A stretch of DNA of 64,000 bases, taken from contig NZ_JAGSND010000004.1 in the NCBI RefSeq assembly GCF_018128545.1, forward strand, positions 62,001 to 126,000, in the 5' to 3' direction. This DNA is from Sinanaerobacter chloroacetimidivorans (GTDB lineage: Bacteria; Bacillota; Clostridia; Peptostreptococcales; Anaerovoracaceae). A program made the position numbers and the translations under genes. Shown one piece after another: positions 35,666 to 47,109 of the stretch. The notes beneath the pieces were generated by a model. That model was not told where the DNA came from, searched no databases, and saw only the letters and a program-made list of their open reading frames with translations. Position 1 is the first letter of the stretch; each line of letters opens with the position of its first letter.

Positions 35666-36760
35666 ATGAGAAAACTGATTGCCTTATTGATGGTCTTTGC
35701 CCTTCTACTATCCATGGCAGCTTGCGGCGGTTCCTCTGACAATGCATCATCAGACTCTTCTGATGAAGCTGTTATGATTGGTGTAAGTATGCCGACACAA
35801 AGTCTTCAGCGCTGGAACCAGGATGGATCCAACATGAAAGCCAAACTGGAAGAAGCCGGCTATAAGGTTGACCTTCAGTATGCTGGAGACAACGATATCC
35901 CGACACAGGTATCCCAGATCGAAAACATGATTACGGAAGGCTGCAAGGTTCTTGTAATCGCAGCCATTGACGGATCCTCTCTGACGGAAGTCCTGAAGCA
36001 GGCAAAAGAGCAGGACATTCCGGTTATCGCTTATGACAGACTGATTATGAATAGCGACGCTGTTTCCTACTATGCAACCTTTGACAACTTCCAGGTAGGC
36101 GTCATGCAGGGTCAGTACATAGAAACAGCACTGGATCTCAAGAATGCAAAAGGACCGTTCAATGTTGAACTGTTTACCGGAGACCCGGCAGATAACAATG
36201 CAACGTTCTTCTTCGGCGGAGCAATGAGCATTCTGAAACCTTACATTGACAGCGGCGTAGTGGTAGTGCCTTCCGGACAGACCACCCAGGCGCAGGTTTC
36301 CACTCAGGACTGGAAAACAGAAAATGCTCAGTCCCGTATGGAAAACCTTGTCACTTCCAACAGCTACAGCCCGAAGGGAAAGAAGCTTGACGCCGTATGC
36401 TGCTCCAATGACTCAACGGCTATGGGCGTAGTCAACGCATTAACTTCCGTAGGCTACACAAAAGACAATATGCCGATCATCACCGGCCAGGACTGCGACA
36501 AACCAAATGTAAAGAGCATGGTAGCCGGACTCCAGAGCATGTCCGTATTCAAGGATACCCGTACTTTGGCTGATAAAGTTGTTGGAATGGTAGATTCTAT
36601 TGTAAAAGGCAGCGAGCCTGAAATCAATGACACCAAAACCTATGACAACGGCACCGGCGTGATTCCTTCCTATCTTTGTGCACCCGTTATCTGTACCGTT
36701 GACAATTACAAAGAAATCCTCATCGACAGCGGTTATTATAAAGAAGCAGATATCCAGTAA
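35666..36760 (+). CDS. Sugar ABC transporter substrate-binding lipoprotein (XylF/ChvE type), 364 aa
   Basis: Lipoprotein signal with lipobox SMAAC around residue 20, a serine-rich linker, then a type I periplasmic-binding fold (IGVSMPTQSLQRWNQDGSNMKAKLEEAGY, ending AVCCSNDSTAMGVVNALTSVGY and ITGQDCDKPNVKSM). The segments match the ChvE/XylF group that binds aldoses such as xylose and glucose. GGAG precedes the ATG at 35666; an ATG 18 bases earlier lacks a ribosome site. First gene of the transport operon. Confidence 0.9.
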   Translation: MRKLIALLMVFALLLSMAACGGSSDNASSDSSDEAVMIGVSMPTQSLQRWNQDGSNMKAKLEEAGYKVDLQYAGDNDIPTQVSQIENMITEGCKVLVIAAIDGSSLTEVLKQAKEQDIPVIAYDRLIMNSDAVSYYATFDNFQVGVMQGQYIETALDLKNAKGPFNVELFTGDPADNNATFFFGGAMSILKPYIDSGVVVVPSGQTTQAQVSTQDWKTENAQSRMENLVTSNSYSPKGKKLDAVCCSNDSTAMGVVNALTSVGYTKDNMPIITGQDCDKPNVKSMVAGLQSMSVFKDTRTLADKVVGMVDSIVKGSEPEINDTKTYDNGTGVIPSYLCAPVICTVDNYKEILIDSGYYKEADIQ

Positions 36761-36780
36761 ACGAAACTACCATCAGGCTT

Positions 36781-36842
36781 TGGCGGGCGGCTGCCGAAAC
36801 CGCCTGCCAGTTTTGTCCGCCTGCAATTTGCTTTGCAAATTG
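36781..36842 (+). other. Intra-operon hairpins after the binding-protein gene
   Basis: Two stems (TGGCGGGCGG/CCGCCTGCCA and CAATTTG/CAAATTG) lie between the binding-protein and ATPase genes with no T run. Such structures commonly stabilise the upstream mRNA so that the binding protein is made in excess. Confidence 0.55.
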
Positions 36843-36870
36843 GGCGAGCTAATAAAAGGGAGGATTTTTC

Positions 36871-38427
36871 GTGGCGAACATATTGCTGGAAATGAAGAAT
36901 ATTACAAAGACCTTTCCCGGGGTCAAAGCACTGGACAATGTAAACTTGGCAGTAGAAGAGGGTGAGATTCACGCACTTGTTGGAGAAAACGGAGCAGGAA
37001 AGTCAACCCTCATGAACATACTGAGTGGAATCTATCCTCATGGAAGCTATGATGGTGACATTATTTACAATGGCGAAGTTTGCAAATTTAAAAATATTAG
37101 AGACAGTGAACGGCTGGGCATCGTAATCATCCACCAGGAATTGGCATTGGTCCCCTATCTAACCATAGGAGAAAACATGTTCCTTGGAAACGAACGAGGT
37201 AAAAAATTTGCCATAGACTGGGACGGGACTTATGCAAAGGCCGATGAACTACTTCGGACGGTGGGATTGCAGGAGAGCAGTCACACCAAAATTAAAGACA
37301 TTGGAGTCGGGAAGCAGCAGCTGGTTGAAATTGCCAAGGCTCTCGGTAAAAATGTAAAACTTCTAATATTAGACGAACCTACCGCATCATTAAACGAAAA
37401 TGACAGCAAAAATTTGCTGAACCTGCTGCTCGAATTTAAAAAGAAAGGCCTCACTTCTATTATGATTTCTCATAAGCTCAACGAAATTTCTTACGTTGCA
37501 GATAAAATCACCATTCTTCGGGATGGCGCAACTATAGAAACTCTGGTGAAAGGTGAGGACAACATCGATGAAAACCGTATCGTGAAAGGTATGGTGGGGC
37601 GGGAACTCTCGGATCGTTATCCCAAAAGAGATTCCAGGATCGGGGAGATCACCATGGAAGCCATAGACTGGACGGTGTATCATCCGCTTTATTCAGAGCG
37701 CAAGGTTTGTGACAACGTAAATTTTAACGTTCGAAAAGGCGAAGTTGTCGGAATCAGCGGCCTCATGGGTTCAGGCAGAACCGAACTTGCCATGAGCATA
37801 TTCGGAAAAAGCTACGGAACCAAAATCAGCGGAAAACTGTTTATCAACGGACAGGAAGTGACCCTGAACAGTGTCCGGCAGGCCATTCAAACAAAACTTG
37901 CTTACGTTACGGAGGACCGAAAAGGAGACGGATTAATTCTTTCCAATCCTATTTACTCCAATAATTCGCTGGCTAAAATGGATAAAGTCAGCAGTCATTT
38001 GATCATCGACAAAGATAAAGAACTTCTGGTGGCAAATGAATACAAGGAGAAACTCAATACAAAGTGTCCGAGTGTGTTGCAGAATGTGGAAAATCTATCC
38101 GGCGGGAACCAGCAGAAGGTGCTTCTCAGCAAGTGGATGTTTGCGGACCCGGACATCATGATTCTTGACGAGCCCACAAGAGGTATCGATGTGGGAGCAA
38201 AATATGAAATTTACTGTATTATTAATCGGCTGGTTGCAGAAGGAAAATCCGTAGTACTCATTAGCTCTGAGCTTTCGGAGATTCTGGGAATGAGTGACCG
38301 TATCTTTGTCATGCATGAAGGCCGCATGATTGCCGAATTCAATAAAGACGAGGCTGACCAGGAAGCGATCATGTCATGTATAATGTGCGAAAATAATAAA
38401 ATGGAGAATGAAAATGCAAAGAATTAA
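36871..38427 (+). CDS. xylG: Sugar ABC transporter ATP-binding protein, duplicated ABC domains, 518 aa
   Basis: Two ABC cassettes in tandem. The first has Walker [10 protein letters not shown] and Walker [16 protein letters not shown]. The second has a degenerate Walker A (GLMGSGRTE), signature LSGGNQQK and Walker [15 protein letters not shown]. This is the Mgl/Rbs/Xyl-type CUT2 arrangement. The start is GTG with AAAGGGAGG upstream. The stop overlaps the permease start by 14 bases. Confidence 0.92.
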   Translation: MANILLEMKNITKTFPGVKALDNVNLAVEEGEIHALVGENGAGKSTLMNILSGIYPHGSYDGDIIYNGEVCKFKNIRDSERLGIVIIHQELALVPYLTIGENMFLGNERGKKFAIDWDGTYAKADELLRTVGLQESSHTKIKDIGVGKQQLVEIAKALGKNVKLLILDEPTASLNENDSKNLLNLLLEFKKKGLTSIMISHKLNEISYVADKITILRDGATIETLVKGEDNIDENRIVKGMVGRELSDRYPKRDSRIGEITMEAIDWTVYHPLYSERKVCDNVNFNVRKGEVVGISGLMGSGRTELAMSIFGKSYGTKISGKLFINGQEVTLNSVRQAIQTKLAYVTEDRKGDGLILSNPIYSNNSLAKMDKVSSHLIIDKDKELLVANEYKEKLNTKCPSVLQNVENLSGGNQQKVLLSKWMFADPDIMILDEPTRGIDVGAKYEIYCIINRLVAEGKSVVLISSELSEILGMSDRIFVMHEGRMIAEFNKDEADQEAIMSCIMCENNKMENENAKN

Positions 38428-39583
38428 GAGCTTCCTAAAGAAGAACACCATGCTGATTGCATTAATCGTGGTAATAATCCTATTTCAGGTTCTGATTATT
38501 GCAGCCGGAAAGGGTTCTCTGTTAAAACCACAAAATGTATCAAATATTATTGCTCAGAACAGCTATGTCGTGATTCTCGCTACAGGAATGCTTCTTTGCA
38601 TTCTGACCGGCGGCAACATCGACCTTTCCGTAGGCTCTATTGTGGCTCTTGTTGGAGCCGTGGCTGGAACGCTTATCATAGAGATGCATATGAATGTGTA
38701 TGCAGCTATTGTAGTATGCCTCCTGGTAGGGACCTTCATTGGGGCTTTACAGGCATACTGTATTGCCTACGTGGAAATACCGCCATTTATAGCCACCCTG
38801 GGAGGCATGCTGCTGTGGCGGGGCATAGCCCAGGTTATTCTTAACGGAATGACGCTGGCGCCATATCCAGGTACATATCTGAAATACTTCACAAGTTTTC
38901 TTCCTGCCACGGATGATTCCGGGTTTCTGCTTACCTCAACGCTGATTATTGCAGTGGTTGTTTGTGCCGTCTTTGCGGCGTCGGAGCTTACGGGAAGAGC
39001 CAAAAAAATCAAAAAAGAATACACAGTAGAAAGTATGCCTGTCCTTTTAACAAAGCTTGCAGCCATTTGTGCGGTCATCCTTACCTTTGCCTATCTGCTT
39101 GGAAATTACAAGGGCTACCCTGTGGTGCTGATACTGGTTGCCGCAGTGGTGCTGGTGTATGCTTACTTCACCAATAATACCGTACCCGGCAGATATCTTT
39201 ATGCCCTTGGCGGAAATGCAAAAGCAACTAGACTTTCCGGTGTTAATACCAAAAAGATGATGTTCTTTGCCTATACCAATATGGGGTTTCTGGCAGCGGT
39301 AGCGGCTCTGATTTGCGTAGCCAGATTCAATTCCTCCGCGCCCAGTCTCGGAGACGGGTATGAACTGGATGCCATCGGCGCCTGCTTCATCGGCGGTGCA
39401 TCCGCTTACGGCGGAACAGGTACCGTAGGAGGAACTGTGATAGGAGCTATCTTTATGGGAGTGCTGAACAATGGAATGTCCATTTTGGGAATCGACGCCA
39501 ACTGGCAGAAAGCCGTAAAAGGATTCGTACTGGTAGCTGCAGTAGCCTTTGATGTTATATCTAAGAAAAAAGCGAAAGCATAG
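38414..39583 (+). CDS. xylH: Sugar ABC transporter permease (XylH type), 389 aa
   Basis: A CUT2 permease with about ten to eleven membrane helices, the [18 protein letters not shown] motif and the [27 protein letters not shown] segment of the family. ATG at 38414 is preferred over 38408 because GGAG is seven bases upstream of it. It is longer than RbsC, as expected of XylH/GguB proteins, with an extra charged loop ([19 protein letters not shown]). Confidence 0.92.
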   Translation: MQRIKSFLKKNTMLIALIVVIILFQVLIIAAGKGSLLKPQNVSNIIAQNSYVVILATGMLLCILTGGNIDLSVGSIVALVGAVAGTLIIEMHMNVYAAIVVCLLVGTFIGALQAYCIAYVEIPPFIATLGGMLLWRGIAQVILNGMTLAPYPGTYLKYFTSFLPATDDSGFLLTSTLIIAVVVCAVFAASELTGRAKKIKKEYTVESMPVLLTKLAAICAVILTFAYLLGNYKGYPVVLILVAAVVLVYAYFTNNTVPGRYLYALGGNAKATRLSGVNTKKMMFFAYTNMGFLAAVAALICVARFNSSAPSLGDGYELDAIGACFIGGASAYGGTGTVGGTVIGAIFMGVLNNGMSILGIDANWQKAVKGFVLVAAVAFDVISKKKAKA

Positions 39584-39656
39584 CAATACGAACGACAAGC
39601 GAACGAATCGTGAGGCTGTGCCGACTCTATATAAAGAACATGAGAAAGGGAAAACC

Positions 39657-40973
39657 ATGACAGAGTATTTTAATGAGATTAAAAAAATCCAATATGAAGG
39701 ATCTGACAGCAAAGATGATTTTTCATTTAAATTCTACAATCCGGAGCAGATCGTCCTCGGCAAAACCATGAAGGAGCACCTGCCCTTTGCCATGGCATGG
39801 TGGCACAATCTATGCAATTGCGGCACCGACATATTCGGTACAGGAACTGCGGATAAAACCTTCGGGGCAGTGCCGGGAACCATGGAGCACGCCAGGGCCA
39901 AGGTGGATGTGGGCTTTGAAATGATGGAAAAGCTGGGAATTGAGTACTTCTGCTTCCATGATGCGGATCTCGTACCCGAAGCCGCAGATATCAAGGAAAC
40001 TAACAGAAGGCTGGATGAAATTACAGACTATATCCTTGAAAAAATGAAGGAAACAGGGATCAAGTGCATGTGGGGTACTGCCAATCTCACCAACAATCCA
40101 AGATATATGAGCGGTGCAGCCAGCTCAAACTCGGCAGATGTGTTCTGTTTTGCTGCGGCCCAGGTGAAAAAAACACTGGATCTCACCGTGAAGCTCGGAG
40201 GAAAAGGCTATGTATTCTGGGGCGGCCGGGAAGGTTATGAAACCCTTCTGAACACCGACGTGAAATTCGAGCAGGAAAACATCGCAAATCTGATGAGAAT
40301 GGCGGTAGAATACGGAAGAAAAATCGGCTTCACCGGAGACTTTTACATAGAACCAAAACCGAAAGAACCCATGAAGCATCAATACGACTTTGATGCGGCT
40401 ACGGCGATCGGATTCTTAAGACAGTATGGGTTGGATAAAGATTTTAAACTCAACATTGAGGCAAATCATGCAACCCTTGCGGGGCACACCTTCCAGCATG
40501 ACCTGCGCATTTCCGCAATCAACGGAATGCTCGGCTCCATCGACGCCAATCAGGGAGATTTATTCCTTGGCTGGGATACGGATCATTTTTCCTCCGACGT
40601 CTACGAGACCACTCTGTGTATGTATGAAGTACTGAAAGCCGGAGGCCTGACGGGGGGATTGAACTTTGACGCCAAGCAAAGGCGTCAGAGCAACACCAAA
40701 GAAGATATGTTCCTAGCCTTTATTCTGGCTATGGACACCTTTGCCCTCGGCCTTTTGAAGGCTGCGAAAATTATAGAAGACGGCAGAATCGACAACTTTA
40801 TCAAAGAAAAATACAAGAGTTATGAGAATGGAATCGGGGCGGAAATCGTTGCTAAAAAAGTAAAGTTGGAGGCCCTGTCCGCTTACGCCGAAAACCTGGG
40901 CGCTCCGGCTCTTCCGGGAAGCGGACGCCAGGAAATGCTGGAATCCATCCTCAATACCATTCTGTTTGGATAG
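39657..40973 (+). CDS. xylA: Xylose isomerase, 438 aa
   Basis: Converts D-xylose to D-xylulose. The class II length and N-terminus are present. The catalytic histidine is in [11 protein letters not shown], the metal ligands in [43 protein letters not shown] and GLNFDAK. The start at 39657 follows AGAAAGGG; the frame is open further upstream, but that part overlaps the permease 3' end and is not family-like. Confidence 0.97.
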   Translation: MTEYFNEIKKIQYEGSDSKDDFSFKFYNPEQIVLGKTMKEHLPFAMAWWHNLCNCGTDIFGTGTADKTFGAVPGTMEHARAKVDVGFEMMEKLGIEYFCFHDADLVPEAADIKETNRRLDEITDYILEKMKETGIKCMWGTANLTNNPRYMSGAASSNSADVFCFAAAQVKKTLDLTVKLGGKGYVFWGGREGYETLLNTDVKFEQENIANLMRMAVEYGRKIGFTGDFYIEPKPKEPMKHQYDFDAATAIGFLRQYGLDKDFKLNIEANHATLAGHTFQHDLRISAINGMLGSIDANQGDLFLGWDTDHFSSDVYETTLCMYEVLKAGGLTGGLNFDAKQRRQSNTKEDMFLAFILAMDTFALGLLKAAKIIEDGRIDNFIKEKYKSYENGIGAEIVAKKVKLEALSAYAENLGAPALPGSGRQEMLESILNTILFG

Positions 40974-41005
40974 GCAGTTGGGCGGCATAGAAAGGAAGAG
41001 CACAT

Positions 41006-42469
41006 ATGCAGTATATAGGAATCGACCTTGGTACCTCCTCTGTGAAACTTCTTCTGATGAAGAATGACGGGACGATACTTTCCTCCGTATCAAAAGAGTA
41101 CCCTGTCAGCTACCCGAAATCCGGCTGGTCGGAGCAGGATCCTGCGGATTGGCTCCGCCAGACCCTGGCGGGTCTTGGAGAATTGCTCGAGACGGAGCAC
41201 GCTGAAAAGAGTCAGATTCGAGGAATCGGCATCGGCGGTCAGATGCATGGGCTGGTAGTACTGGATCAGCAGGATCGGGTAATTCGACCGGCTATCCTTT
41301 GGAATGACGGAAGAACAGAACAGGAAACGGAATTTCTGAACACAACCATCGGAAAGAAGCAACTGTCCGAATATACGGGGAACATAGCGTTTGCCGGTTT
41401 TACCGCACCGAAAATCCTTTGGCTGAAGAACCATGAGCCGGAAAATTTTGAGGCCGTCCAGAAAATCATGCTGCCGAAAGATTATCTTGTTTATAGGCTC
41501 ACAGGAGCCTTTACTACCGATGTATCGGATGCCTCCGGGATGCTTCTCCTTGACGTTAAGAACCGCAAGTGGTCGGAAGAAATGCTTGAAATTTGTGGAA
41601 TTCGGGAAGAAATGCTTCCGGAAGTGCGAGAAAGTTATGAAGTCTCGGGCTGTGTAAAAAAAGAGATTATGGAATCCCTGGGTTTGTCGGGGAGTGTTAC
41701 AGTGGCAGCAGGAGCAGGAGACAATGCAGCGGCAGCCATTGGAACCGGAACCGTGGAAAACGGCAGCTGTAATATATCCATCGGAACCTCAGGCACCCTG
41801 TTTATTGCATCTGACGCCTTCCAGGTTGACGAAAATAATGCCCTTCACTCCTTCGGCCATGCTAACGGTGGTTTTCACCTGATGGGCTGTATACTCAGTG
41901 CGGCTTCCTGTCTGAAATGGTGGCTGGAAGATATACTGAAAACCGGAGATTATCAAGGAGAGCAGCAGGACGTTAAAGGGATGGGGGATAATCCGGTCTA
42001 TTTTCTTCCCTATTTGATGGGGGAGCGTTCGCCTCACAATGATCCCAATGTGAGAGGGGCTTTCCTGGGACTTGGGATGAATACCACCAGGGAGCAGATG
42101 CTGGAGGCAGTCTTTGAAGGCGTCTCTTTTGCACTGAAGGATTCCTTGGAAATAGCCAGGTCACTTGGCATTGAGATCCGAAAAACAAAGCTCTGCGGAG
42201 GCGGAGCAAAAAGCCCGGCCTGGCGGGAGATTCTGACTAACATCCTGAACCTTGAGGTGGAGATTCTGGAGGCGGAAGAGGGCCCGGCCATTGGCGGTGC
42301 CATCCTTGCAGCCGTAGCCTGCGGTGAGTTCTCTACGGTAGAGGATGCGGTAAAATCCATTGTCAAGATAAAGGAAACCATTACTCCAAAACCGGAGCTG
42401 GCAGAAGCCTATCAAAAAAAATACCTTGTATTTCACAGTTTATATCCCGCCATAAAGGGAATCTTGTAA
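41006..42469 (+). CDS. xylB: Xylulokinase, 487 aa
   Basis: FGGY-family kinase: GIDLGTSSVKLLLM at the start, SGWSEQDPADW, GIGIGGQMHGLV (the substrate-contacting segment with MHGL), SIGTSGTLF and the C-terminal KLCGGGAKSPAWREI motif. It phosphorylates xylulose to xylulose 5-phosphate, which enters the pentose phosphate pathway. AAGGAAG precedes the ATG, 32 bases after xylA. Last gene of the operon. Confidence 0.96.
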   Translation: MQYIGIDLGTSSVKLLLMKNDGTILSSVSKEYPVSYPKSGWSEQDPADWLRQTLAGLGELLETEHAEKSQIRGIGIGGQMHGLVVLDQQDRVIRPAILWNDGRTEQETEFLNTTIGKKQLSEYTGNIAFAGFTAPKILWLKNHEPENFEAVQKIMLPKDYLVYRLTGAFTTDVSDASGMLLLDVKNRKWSEEMLEICGIREEMLPEVRESYEVSGCVKKEIMESLGLSGSVTVAAGAGDNAAAAIGTGTVENGSCNISIGTSGTLFIASDAFQVDENNALHSFGHANGGFHLMGCILSAASCLKWWLEDILKTGDYQGEQQDVKGMGDNPVYFLPYLMGERSPHNDPNVRGAFLGLGMNTTREQMLEAVFEGVSFALKDSLEIARSLGIEIRKTKLCGGGAKSPAWREILTNILNLEVEILEAEEGPAIGGAILAAVACGEFSTVEDAVKSIVKIKETITPKPELAEAYQKKYLVFHSLYPAIKGIL

Positions 42470-42509
42470 TAGAAATTTGAAAATCTTTTTCATACACTCT
42501 TCTCACTAT

Positions 42510-42596
42510 AACGATCCTCCGGCTAAGCGAACTGCCCAGAAGGCTAGACTCTAACTAATTCTGGTGCAGTTCGAAGCCGTAGGATTGTTATTTTTT
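42510..42596 (+). terminator. Long hairpin terminator of the xylose operon
   Basis: An imperfect inverted repeat of more than 30 bases per arm (AACGATCCT... with ...AGGATTGTT outermost; GCGAACTGC with GCAGTTCG; CCAGAA with TTCTGG), followed by six T residues. The stem is unusually long for a simple terminator. Confidence 0.8.
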
Positions 42597-42714
42597 CAAA
42601 CCTTTCCATGGCCTAATCTACTTTATAATGATTAGTAATATTTAACAAGAATAAGACAATATCTGGATTTTGGTGATATAATATCTGTAAATAAAAATTA
42701 TGGAGGTTCTTGAT

Positions 42715-43155
42715 ATGTCAAAAAGCTTACGTGAAGCATTAGTCGGAGCATGGAAATTAGTTGAATATAGCATAGAAGATAAAAATAAGCAGGGAGAAAA
42801 ATTTTATCCATTGGGAAAAGATGCTGCAGGGTTTCTGATGTACACGCCGGACGGATACGTATCGGCTCAGATGATGGCATCCGGCCGCCCATCCTATGCC
42901 AACGGACATATCCATACGGGTACGACAGAAGAAATGGCGAAAGCCGCAAAGGGCTACATGGCGTATTCCGGTCAATATGAAGTAGATGAAGAAACGAATA
43001 CTTTGACACACCATATGGAAGTCAGTATGAACCCTACGTGGCTGGGCCAGGCACAGGAACGTTTTGTAAAATTAGAAGGAAATACCATCACGATTTCAAC
43101 TGCAGGTAATCATGCAGTGTTGGTGTGGAAACGTGCAGAAGATCATGCTAAATAA
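42715..43155 (+). CDS. Lipocalin-like domain protein, 146 aa
   Basis: A small beta-rich protein beginning LREALVGAWKLVEYSIEDK and including GFLMYTPDGYVSAQMMASGRP, AYSGQYEVDEETNTLTHHMEVSMNP and the final ITISTAGNHAVLVWKR. These are the hallmarks of the lipocalin_5 family, some of whose fungal members are isomerases or cyclases. No signal peptide. ATG at 42715 is chosen because GGAGG is eight bases upstream. It probably binds or isomerises a small hydrophobic molecule; the function in Clostridia is unknown. Confidence 0.8.
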   Translation: MSKSLREALVGAWKLVEYSIEDKNKQGEKFYPLGKDAAGFLMYTPDGYVSAQMMASGRPSYANGHIHTGTTEEMAKAAKGYMAYSGQYEVDEETNTLTHHMEVSMNPTWLGQAQERFVKLEGNTITISTAGNHAVLVWKRAEDHAK

Positions 43156-43876
43156 TCATAGAACCGTAATTCGAGTCTTTGGCTGCGAATTATTCCGCCT
43201 TCTGATAATCGTAATTTTTTTATCTATGATGATCTTTGCAATTATTCTGCCGATGCCACAGTATTATATCAAACATCAAGATTATATGGGAGCATATGAT
43301 TATGAACCAGGCAGCAGACCCAGTCTCAATAGAATTTTAGAAGAAGAGGCCCAAAAGTCTGGTATTCGATATGATAAGGGAAGTTTTGAAATCCTTGACA
43401 GCCATGGTATGAGTTTTAATCACCTGTTCTTATGCTCCTATCGAATTAACGGGACGCAAGAAGTACGTATCTTTCATTTTGAAAAGAATATCTTCGGAAA
43501 CATGAAACCCAAATACCCGCTATCCCAATCTTATATCATACCCAATTCCGCTGATGAGGACGACTTTTATCGGGCCTATGTCGAAGACGGCATTTTTGGC
43601 GGATATTTGCTAACGGCAGGATATGCATCTGAGACAACCGTTTTAAAAAACTACAAATTAAATCATTTCAGAGTAGACCAGGTTCATCCTTCAAATTATT
43701 TTATGTGGATAGAGCTGGTTCACGAGCCGTGGAAGACAGAACTGGTTAAGTTTATCCTAACCTTTCTATTTATTCTCGTATTAGGAACGTTTCTAAACCG
43801 GTACAGAAAACCGGTAAAATTCTATTCGGGATGGCGAAAGGGAGACAAAATATTTCCACGACGTATTGAGGAATAG
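43145..43876 (+). CDS. Hypothetical membrane protein, 243 aa
   Basis: It has an N-terminal membrane helix (LFRLLIIVIFLSMMIFAIILPMP), an approximately 160-residue outside domain and a C-terminal helix (FILTFLFILVLGTFL) followed by a basic tail. I recognise no family. It starts at an ATG overlapping the last codons of the lipocalin-like gene, so the two are probably co-expressed. Its stop is followed immediately by the remains of a lipoprotein reading frame and the boundary of the mobile element. Confidence 0.65.
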   Translation: MLNNHRTVIRVFGCELFRLLIIVIFLSMMIFAIILPMPQYYIKHQDYMGAYDYEPGSRPSLNRILEEEAQKSGIRYDKGSFEILDSHGMSFNHLFLCSYRINGTQEVRIFHFEKNIFGNMKPKYPLSQSYIIPNSADEDDFYRAYVEDGIFGGYLLTAGYASETTVLKNYKLNHFRVDQVHPSNYFMWIELVHEPWKTELVKFILTFLFILVLGTFLNRYRKPVKFYSGWRKGDKIFPRRIEE

Positions 43877-43972
43877 CAGCGTTAATCCTCATTCTTTGTT
43901 CTTTCAGTTTGTCTATTTGCGGTTGTGATGACACGAAAAGCCCGGAAGAGAAATTAAGTAACAGCACCTGAC
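43877..43972 (+). pseudogene. Lipoprotein gene fragment cut by the element boundary
   Basis: A frame here reads ALILILCSFSLSICGCDDTKSP: a lipoprotein signal core with lipobox, then a short hydrophilic stretch, ending at a TGA inside the tRNA fragment. It has no start codon in frame; one deleted base would connect it to a TTG behind GAGGAA. It looks like the 5' end of a gene once co-transcribed with the membrane protein and broken by integration. Confidence 0.4.
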
Positions 43973-44016
43973 TCTTAGTCAGGGTGTCCGCGGTTCGAGC
44001 CCGCGATGGAGTACCA
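43962..44016 (+). pseudogene. tRNA-Lys(CTT) 3' fragment at the element boundary
   Basis: It contains the anticodon arm (CCTGA CTCTTAG TCAGG, anticodon CTT), a variable loop, a perfect T arm (CGCGG TTCGAGC CCGCG) and an acceptor 3' strand ending TGGAGTACCA. The 5' acceptor strand (which would read TACTCC) and most of the D arm are missing, so it cannot be a working tRNA. It marks an attachment site. Confidence 0.8.
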
Positions 44017-44030
44017 ATAAAAAAATACCG
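43986..44030 (+). repeat. Left end of inverted pair flanking the element
   Basis: It carries GTCCGCGGTTCGA (43986-43998), a 17-base gap, and AATAAAAAAATACCG (44016-44030). The same two blocks occur in inverted orientation at 50735-50780 with an 18-base gap. Confidence 0.7.
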
Positions 44031-44089
44031 TACCGAAAGGCGGGCGTCAATAAGGAAGTATATTAACAGGGAACGGTGTAGCCGGAAGG

Positions 44090-45814
<1,725 letters not shown>

Positions 45815-45833
45815 TTAAAGCGTTAAACTAAAT

Positions 45834-46007
45834 TTACTCATTAGGCTTTCCCCTGAGGATAAGGCGTTTGACTTTGATGGTCATATCCTCCCTGGCGTCC
45901 TTTTCAAATCGTGATACCACCTCATAGGTCGTGCCGCCGATTTTTCGCTCAAAATCCAGATTAGGCGCTTTGCTGCTCAATGGCGTTTTTTCGCTGTTGT
46001 TACTCAT
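45834..46007 (-). CDS. TnpW family protein, 57 aa
   Basis: A small protein MSNNSEKTPLSSKAPNLDFE..., continuing RKIGGTTYEVVSRFEKDAREDMTIKVKRLI. This matches the short TnpW proteins encoded next to the serine recombinase in Tn4451-like elements. The start overlaps the mobC stop by four bases behind GGAGGG. Its molecular role is not established. Confidence 0.75.
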   Translation of the reverse strand: MSNNSEKTPLSSKAPNLDFERKIGGTTYEVVSRFEKDAREDMTIKVKRLILRGKPNE

Positions 46008-46420
46008 GGATTACCCTCCTTGCTATTGCTGACTTCCCATACGGTGAAATCCTGTTCTTCTACTGCCGTTGCCTGCCGGATAATCTCTTTGGTGTCCATA
46101 GGTTCAGGCATAACGGCTGTGTCCTGAAGTTCCAGCAGACCTTTCCGAAATAACGCAAGCGCCTCTTTCAGACGTTTGGAATCGATATGCCCGGTGGCAT
46201 GGGCGCGGGCGGCGATTTGATTTAAGAGATTGCCGATTCGGTAAAGTTGTTTTGTCATGGCATAGTAATCCGCCGACGGTCGGTCTTTGGGAACCAGTCC
46301 GGCAATCAGAAAGCGGATGCAGGTGGATTTGGGCAGGCCTGTCCGCTCCGACATCGCGCACAGCTTTTCATACTCCTTATCCGTGAATCGGATGTGAAAG
46401 GTCTTGTTGTGTTTGCGCAT
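46004..46420 (-). CDS. MobC-like relaxosome accessory protein, 138 aa
   Basis: An N-terminal ribbon-helix-helix segment (KTFHIRFTDKEYEKLCAMSERTGLPKSTCIRFLIAGL) and a central helix (MTKQLYRIGNLLNQIAARAHATGHID) are typical of MobC/MbeC proteins. These bind oriT and help the relaxase. No relaxase gene is found in the element, so transfer would need one in trans. It starts with ATG behind AAGGAGG and is coupled to tnpW. Confidence 0.82.
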   Translation of the reverse strand: MRKHNKTFHIRFTDKEYEKLCAMSERTGLPKSTCIRFLIAGLVPKDRPSADYYAMTKQLYRIGNLLNQIAARAHATGHIDSKRLKEALALFRKGLLELQDTAVMPEPMDTKEIIRQATAVEEQDFTVWEVSNSKEGNP

Positions 46421-46689
46421 ATGAATCCTCCTTGCGCTGTGATTGGGGTTTCAGGGGATTTCCCCTGACAAGCGAATTTTGGGCACACAAATTCAGTGCT
46501 TGCTGCAACATAAGACGCCTTGCCTTCGGCAACGGACAAGCCGAAAAAAGGACGGTCAGCACAGCACGAAATCATCTTCTTTTCGGCTGGTTGTCCATTG
46601 CAAAGATAGAAGTAAAGTTTCGGCGCAAATATCTCCACTTATAATCAGCAGATTTTTGAGCGGTTTGTTGGGGGCTTTTTAAGTAAACT

Positions 46690-47109
46690 TTATAAATTGG
46701 TCAAAGCTTTTTCCATCCGGTGCAGGCCACAGGCGATGGATTTGCAGACGGTGCTTGCGCAGACGCCCTCCGCTCTGGCAATCGCGGCCTTACTCATACC
46801 GTGAAAGAAGCAGGCATGGATACGTCTTGCCTGCCTTTCCGGTAAACTTCTGATGGCTGTGTATAACTCTTGATCGGCAATTTTTTTCTCATAAATTTCC
46901 TGTGGAGATGGCTCGCGGAACAGGACGGCGTTTTCAATGCCGTCGTCCAGGTCGAGGGAGTAGTACGCCTTATGAACGCGCCTGCGCTCGTAATACGCGT
47001 GGTCGTCGCGCTTGAATTGGGTAAGCGCCTCTATAATCTCGTCTTGTACTTCCAGAAAGGTGTCCGACGTATATGCCGGGTAATAATCCCGCAGATTGAT
47101 TGTTTTCAT
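46690..47109 (-). CDS. Sigma-70-like regulator, region 4 type, 139 aa
   Basis: The N-terminal two-thirds is a conserved element-specific region (INLRDYYPAYTSDTFLEVQDEIIEALTQFKRDDHAYYERRRVHKAYYSLDLDDGIE). The C-terminal part is a sigma region 4 HTH (LYTAIRSLPERQARRIHACFFHGMSKAAIARAEGVCASTVCKSIACGL). Such proteins occur in many Firmicute integrative elements and probably control element genes. GGAGG precedes the ATG. Between its stop and mobC (46421-46689) I see no further gene. Confidence 0.8.
   Translation of the reverse strand: MKTINLRDYYPAYTSDTFLEVQDEIIEALTQFKRDDHAYYERRRVHKAYYSLDLDDGIENAVLFREPSPQEIYEKKIADQELYTAIRSLPERQARRIHACFFHGMSKAAIARAEGVCASTVCKSIACGLHRMEKALTNL

Noticed and set aside
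43962..44016. Functional tRNA-Lys gene
   Set aside because: The 5' acceptor strand and most of the D arm are absent.
46247..46682. Several overlapping open frames on the + strand around mobC
   Set aside because: They are shadows of mobC and GC-rich intergenic DNA, without ribosome sites or family resemblance.
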